Shown piece after piece: positions 59,283 through 64,000 of a stretch of 64,000 bases of DNA. The position numbers and the translations under genes are program-made. The stretch covers positions 20,289-84,288 of the forward strand of contig CAOJSG010000002.1 in assembly GCA_948442615.1 (NCBI GenBank). Reading direction: 5' to 3'. The stretch's first letter is position 1; every line of letters starts with the position of its first letter. This DNA is from an uncultured Alistipes sp. (GTDB lineage: Bacteria > Bacteroidota > Bacteroidia > Bacteroidales > Rikenellaceae). The notes under the pieces are model-generated. The model saw nothing but the letters and a program-made list of their open reading frames with translations. It made no database searches and was not told the origin of the DNA.

Positions 59283-59290
59283 CAAATATA
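59283..59290 (-). promoter_or_regulatory. Putative Bacteroidota -7 box (TATATTTG) for iorA-iorB-aminotransferase-CoA-transferase cluster
   Basis: Minus-strand TAnnTTTG about 25 bp upstream of the iorA start. Confidence 0.6.
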
Positions 59291-59417
59291 TGATTAAAAT
59301 CGGGAAAAACCTACCGGATCGTCGTTAAAAAACGGCGATCTGCGAAAAACGGAAACTCCGCGGATCCGGATGTGCGCCGCACGCGGAGTTTGGCATGCGG
59401 TTTGCAGGAATAAAAAA

Positions 59418-59485
59418 CAGCGGCAGGCGAGTGACGCGCAACTGTTCATCAGTGACTATGAAGAGTAAAAGGAGGCCTGCCGCTG
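59418..59485. other. Stem-loop candidate, CAGCGGCAGGC...GCCTGCCGCTG (possible ncRNA or leader)
   Basis: Perfect 11-bp complementary arms separated by 46 nt in a 557-bp intergenic region. Confidence 0.4.
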
Positions 59486-59817
59486 CAAAAAGTTATCGGA
59501 ACGGCACGAATCCCGAAACGCGCAAAGAGGGGGAGTGCCGATTTGTAGTTTCTAAGGCTTGCCATTTCTCTTTTTTCAGCAAATACAGCACACACCCCGA
59601 AGGTGCGAAACCGTATCATCGTGAAAAAAGAATGGTAAATTTGGCGAAAATTCAGAAACTCTTTGATACTATCGCATATTGTAAAAGATATGTAAAGAAC
59701 CTGTTTTTCGGTCCTCGGTCGGCGAGGGCCTCGTTTCGTGCGGTAAAGATAATAATTTATTCGCTAACTGCAACCTGCCGGGGCCGAATGAATTATTAGT
59801 AGGACTTTGCCGCTTAC

Positions 59818-62076
59818 TCATCGCCTCTTTTCTTCGCTCAGCCTGCGTATATGGCCCGATTCTCCGGCCAGCCAGACGATGTCGCCCCTCTCGAACCGGG
59901 TGTCGGCCGGGGGATTCGTCAGCGTTTCGCCCCGCCGCTCGATGCCCAGCAGCAGGCAGGCGACCCGCGTGCGCAGTTCCGTCTCGCGGATCGAGTAGCC
60001 GATCAGCGGCGACGTCTCGTCGATGCGGAACCGTTCGATCCGGATCCTCTCCAGCGGCTGTGCGGCGAGCGAGCGCTCGCGTGCGCGGTCCTCGTCGTCC
60101 CGGCGGCGGAAGGCTTCGATCTCGGCTTCGCTCCCCACGACGGTCAGCCGGTCTCCGGGATAGAGCGTCGTCGCTCCTCCGGGAATGTTGATGCGCCGGT
60201 GTCCGCGCGTGATGGCCACCACGCTGATTCCGCAGCGCTGGCGCAGGCCGCTTTCGCGCAGGCTCAGCCCCGCGAGCGGCGAGGAGGGGGCGAGGGTGAA
60301 GTCGGCGAGCCGCAGGTGTTCGAACGGGAGTTCGCCGAGCACCCGCTCTTCGGCCGGCGCCTCGGCCTCACGCCTGTCGTTGCCGTTGAAGTTCTCCAGG
60401 AAGCGGTGCTCCATGTCGAGCGAGTGGCGCCGGATGCGCCGCGAGAAGATCAGCACGCAGAGGATGGCCAGCGACAGGGCGAAGCCCACGCCCGCGGCGA
60501 TGTCGAAGAGCCGGATCACGGCCGACATGAGGATGGCGATGCAGAGCGCGCTCTTCAGGACGATCAGCGAGACGAGCGGCCCGCGGTTGAACTTGCTGTC
60601 GTTCCACAGCTTGAGGAACTCGGCCGACCGGTTTTTCTTCATGAAGATCATCCATACGAACGGGGCGATGATCGACAGCAGCAGCGCCAGGTTGACCAGC
60701 GAGCCGCCTGTGCCGGGGAGATGCGATGCGACGGCCGGGGCGGCGTAGCGGAAATACATCCCCTCGAAAATCAGGCACAGGACGGCGTAGAGCGCCACGG
60801 GCGGCAGCATCGAGCGGAGCAGTTTGTGCCAGGTGCTCTTCTGCCGGACGGTGGAGCTCCCCGCGGCGTAGCGGGCGAGTGCGGCTTTCCAGGCGAGGGG
60901 GAGCCGCCGCTCGACGCGGCGGTAGGCGGGATCGGCCGCGCGGATCATGTAGGGGGTCAGGAAGGTGGTCAGCACCGATACGGCCACGATCACGGGGTAG
61001 AGCGTGCCGTCGGTCACGCCCAGCGTCAGACCGAGCGAGGCGATGATGAAGGCGAATTCGCCCACCTGCGTGAGCGAGAATCCCGCCTGCATGGCGATGC
61101 GCAGCGGCTGCCCCGCCAGGACCGTGCCCAGGGTCCCGAATACGACCTGTCCGGCCAGCACCAGCAGCGTGAGCGTCAGGATGGGCAGCCATTGGGCCGT
61201 CAGCACGCCCGGGTCGATCATCATGCCCACCGAGACGAAGAAGACCGCGCCGAAGAGGTTCTTGACGGGCTGCAGCAGCTTCTCGATCGCGACGGACTCG
61301 GCGGTTTCGGCCAGCAGCGACCCCATCACGAAGGCGCCCAGCGCCGACGAGAACCCGGCCTTCACGGCGATCATCACCATGCCGAGGCAGAGCCCGAGCG
61401 CTACGATGAGCAGCGTCTCGTCGTCGAGCGTCCGGCGCAGCCTGCGCAGCAGGTTCGGCAGCAGGTAGATGCCCGACAGCGACCAGAAGAGCAGGAAGCC
61501 GGCCAGCTTGAGGATGCTGGCGAACATCTCCGTCCCTTCGAACCGTTTGCTCACGGCCAGCGTCGAGAGCAGCACCATCAGCACCACGGCGACCAGGTCC
61601 TCGATCACCAGGATGCCCATCACCACGCCGGCGAACCGGCGGTCGTGCAGTTTCATCTCGTCGAAGGCCTTGAAGACGATGGCCGTGGACGACATCGACA
61701 GCATGCCGCCCAGAAACAGCGCGCTCAGGTGGCCGAAGTCCAGCAGATGCCCGGCCAGGTAGCCTGCGGACATCATGCCCGTCACGATGACGGCGGCCGC
61801 GATGACGGCCGTGCCGCCCACGCCGAGCAGCTTGCGGAACGAGAACTCCAGCCCCATGGCGAACAGCAGGAAGATGACGCCGATGTCGGCCCAGATCTTG
61901 ATGTTGGCGGGGTCGGTGACCGAGGGGACCCACGGGACGGCCGGGCCGGCGACGAGTCCTGCGACGATGTAGCCCAGGATGACGGGCTGGCGCAGCCGTT
62001 TGAAGAGTAGGGTGAAGATGCCGGCAGCGACCAGAATGACCGCCAGGTCGGAGATGAAGGGGGCTATTTCGGACAT
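59818..62076 (-). CDS. Kef/CPA2-type cation:proton antiporter with C-terminal TrkA_C domains
   Basis: QPVILGYIVAGLVAGPAVPWVPSV, polytopic; two C-terminal RCK_C-like segments (LYPGDRLTVVGSEAEIEAF; FERGDIVWLAGE). Confidence 0.95.
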   Translation of the reverse strand: MSEIAPFISDLAVILVAAGIFTLLFKRLRQPVILGYIVAGLVAGPAVPWVPSVTDPANIKIWADIGVIFLLFAMGLEFSFRKLLGVGGTAVIAAAVIVTGMMSAGYLAGHLLDFGHLSALFLGGMLSMSSTAIVFKAFDEMKLHDRRFAGVVMGILVIEDLVAVVLMVLLSTLAVSKRFEGTEMFASILKLAGFLLFWSLSGIYLLPNLLRRLRRTLDDETLLIVALGLCLGMVMIAVKAGFSSALGAFVMGSLLAETAESVAIEKLLQPVKNLFGAVFFVSVGMMIDPGVLTAQWLPILTLTLLVLAGQVVFGTLGTVLAGQPLRIAMQAGFSLTQVGEFAFIIASLGLTLGVTDGTLYPVIVAVSVLTTFLTPYMIRAADPAYRRVERRLPLAWKAALARYAAGSSTVRQKSTWHKLLRSMLPPVALYAVLCLIFEGMYFRYAAPAVASHLPGTGGSLVNLALLLSIIAPFVWMIFMKKNRSAEFLKLWNDSKFNRGPLVSLIVLKSALCIAILMSAVIRLFDIAAGVGFALSLAILCVLIFSRRIRRHSLDMEHRFLENFNGNDRREAEAPAEERVLGELPFEHLRLADFTLAPSSPLAGLSLRESGLRQRCGISVVAITRGHRRINIPGGATTLYPGDRLTVVGSEAEIEAFRRRDDEDRARERSLAAQPLERIRIERFRIDETSPLIGYSIRETELRTRVACLLLGIERRGETLTNPPADTRFERGDIVWLAGESGHIRRLSEEKRR

Positions 62077-62155
62077 GGATCTGCGGGATTTCGCCCTGCG
62101 GAACGGCCGCTGTTCGATCGGGCGGCGGCGGTGCGTCCGGAGGGGGTTTGTCGTG

Positions 62156-62163
62156 CAAAGATA
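62156..62163 (-). promoter_or_regulatory. Putative Bacteroidota -7 box (TATCTTTG) for antiporter
   Basis: Minus-strand TAnnTTTG upstream of the antiporter start at 62076. Confidence 0.55.
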
Positions 62164-62277
62164 GGAATTTGCCGCGGAATGTGCGCGGGTCGTAGGTAGG
62201 CTTCGGCGTTTTTCGGCGAGGGATGGGTACGGGAGATGAAAAAGACAATTTGTTATTCATAAATACAATATAATATT

Positions 62278-62285
62278 TATATTTG
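62278..62285 (+). promoter_or_regulatory. Putative Bacteroidota -7 box (TATATTTG) upstream of long leader and small ORF
   Basis: TAnnTTTG in an AT-rich stretch; no ideal -33 seen. Confidence 0.4.
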
Positions 62286-62587
62286 TGTCCGGATGCCGGA
62301 TTCCGTGCGCCGGACGGAACACGGCGGCGGCCCGCAGGGCCGACGGGCGCCTCCGCGGCGAACGACGGCGCTGCGGGACCTCCGGCGGCCGGGTGCGGCG
62401 GCCCGGGGCGGCCGCATGCGAAAAAAGAGTGCAAAAGATTTACCCGTCGTTTTCTTTCCGGACCGGAAAGCGGCAATTTTGCATGCGGTCCGGTTCGCCG
62501 GACGGGAGCCGGACCGGACACGGGCGTGCGGAGACGCAGTTCGGCCTGCGGTTGCGAACGAAGTGACTTTTTGAAGAGATACGAAGT

Positions 62588-62797
62588 ATGGAGTACGACA
62601 AGACCGGCTATGCCATCCGGATGAAGAACATCCTCGACATCACCCGCCGCCATTACGAGCCGGAGCGCCAGGATCGGTGCTACAAGATGGTCTGGCGCAA
62701 ATACATCAATCCCGTCTACGGAATCGGGTACCGCACCTATCTCAACTACCTGCGTCGTGCGGGCGGCATGTGCCGCCAGGGCGAAGCCGAACGCTGA
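62588..62797 (+). CDS. Small conserved-looking hypothetical protein (69 aa)
   Basis: Balanced-composition ORF MEYDKTGYAIRMKNILDITRRHYEPERQDRCYKMVWRKYINPVYGIGYRTYLNYL, unlike the GC shadow ORFs. Confidence 0.7.
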   Translation: MEYDKTGYAIRMKNILDITRRHYEPERQDRCYKMVWRKYINPVYGIGYRTYLNYLRRAGGMCRQGEAER

Positions 62798-62858
62798 CCG
62801 GCGGCGTGTGCCGGCCGCGGGCGTTTCACCGGGTCCGTGCGGTGCGGCCATTCGCGCC

Positions 62859-63998
62859 TCAGCGCAGCGAGGGGCGTTCGGGACCGAAGAGGCGTGCGCG
62901 GGGATCGGGCCGGCCTTCGATCGCACGGGTCAGGATGCGGGCGGCGATCATGCTGAAAACGATGCCGTTGCCGCCGTATCCCAGTGCGTAGTGCATGCGC
63001 GGATCGTCCTGCATCGCGCCGATCAGCGGCAGGCCGTCGGCGGTCGAACTGAACGTTCCGGCCCACGACAGCTCGGCGTCGAACGGAATATCGGGATAGA
63101 GACGCCGGAATCGCCGTTCGAGCCGCGCGGCCTTTCGGGGGAGGAGCCGGCTGCGCTGTGCGGCACGGTCGGACGGGATGTCCTCGCCGCCCACGATGAT
63201 GCGGTTGCCGTCGGTGCGGACGTAGAGATAGGGGGCGCGCGTCTCCCAGACGAGGGCGCGTTCGGGCCGGAGCAGCCGTTCGTCGAGCGGGTGGGAGGCG
63301 ACGGCGAAGGTCGAGGTGAGCCGCATCGGCCGCACGGGCAGGAACGGCGACGCCTCGAATCCGCAGGCCACGATCGCATGGTCGCAGCGGATCTGCCGGC
63401 CGTTCTGCGCCGTGAGCAGGTAGCCGTCCGGCAGCCGCTCCCAGCCCACGATCTCCGTGTGGCTGAAGAGACGCAGCCCCGCGTGGCGCAGGTCGTGTTT
63501 CATCAGTCCGGTTGCGGCCCGGTAGGTGTCGATCTGGGCCGAGACGCGGTTGTACAGCGCGCACGGGGCTTCGATTCCCGTCGTGCGGCGGAGCGCCGCG
63601 CGGTCGAGGTAGTCGACCGGAAGAGCATGGCGTCTGCGGATGTCGTACTCTTCGCGGATCAGCCGCGCTCCCTTGCGGTCGCTGGCGTAGAAGACGCTGG
63701 GGACGCGGCGGAACGCGGCGTCGATCTTCTCGCGGGCGAAGAGCCGCTCCAGCTCGTCGATCGCCTCCAGACAGGAGCGGTAGGCCGTGACGGCATCCTT
63801 TTCGGGCATCAGCTTCGCCATGCGGCACAGCGGGACGTCGATCTCGTACTGCAGCAGTGCCGTGCTCGCGCAGCTGCTGCCGGTCGCCGGCGTACGTTTG
63901 TCCACCATGCAGCAGGCGATGCCGCTGCGCAGCAGCTCGTGGGCGACAAGATATAAAATTATATAATAAACTGATTTACTATATTTTATAGAGTGCAT
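62859..63998 (-). pseudogene. FAD-dependent oxidoreductase (DAO-like) apparently truncated or fused at its 5' end
   Basis: C-terminal LSWAGTFSSTADGLPLIGAMQDDPRMHYALGYGGNGIVFSMIAARIL is clear, but the N-terminal GxGxxG FAD motif is replaced by an AT-rich-encoded leader. Confidence 0.6.
63952..63990. repeat. Imperfect AT-rich inverted repeat at the right edge (TATAAAAT...ATTTTATA)
   Basis: 8-bp perfect outer arms around an AT-rich core inside an abrupt compositional change. Confidence 0.45.
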
Positions 63999-64000
63999 AA

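Noticed and set aside
59395-59799. 134-aa ORF in the iorA/antiporter intergenic region
   Set aside because: No recognisable domain, erratic composition and overlaps structured RNA-like inverted repeats; treated as non-coding candidate instead.
60368-62926. 852-aa minus ORF overlapping the Kef-type antiporter
   Set aside because: Arg/His/Pro-rich frame-shifted reading of the antiporter gene; not a real CDS.

Overview
The window looks like a Bacteroidota chromosome segment, plausibly Alistipes/Rikenellaceae (inference from GC content, TAnnTTTG promoter motifs and gene families). It has two compositionally distinct parts. (1) Bases 1 to ~19.1 kb: a co-directional, lower-GC capsular/exopolysaccharide locus with a Wzx flippase, an EpsG/Wzy-like polymerase, several GT2/GT4 glycosyltransferases, three acyltransferase-3 O-acyltransferases, a nucleotide-sugar dehydrogenase, a DegT-like enzyme, an ATP-grasp ligase, an NTP_transf_5-like protein, a PIG-L deacetylase and a terminal initiating sugar transferase. 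It ends at a bidirectional terminator. (2) ~19.5 to 64 kb: GC-rich core genome with mnmE, a LysM lytic transglycosylase, a DUF5683-like protein, parB/parA, a CPBP protease, SurA-like PPIases and an OstA-like protein, NUDIX, MscS, an AspT/YidE-type transporter, a TolC/HlyD/MacB-type efflux operon, a TonB receptor-DUF4876-DUF6850-fimbrillin/FISUMP-4Fe4S block, an S46 dipeptidyl peptidase, a CoA-transferase/aminotransferase/IorB/IorA cluster, a Kef-type antiporter and an apparently 5'-disrupted FAD oxidoreductase at the right edge. The most striking signal is a set of long in-frame G/C homopolymer tracts: G9, G7 and G9 in all three capsule acyltransferases, C9 in a capsule glycosyltransferase and C9 in the TonB receptor. 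I found no other G/C run longer than 6 by eye. In several cases a +/-1 slip leads almost immediately to a stop codon. This is consistent with a slipped-strand phase-variation system that diversifies capsule acylation and glycosylation.
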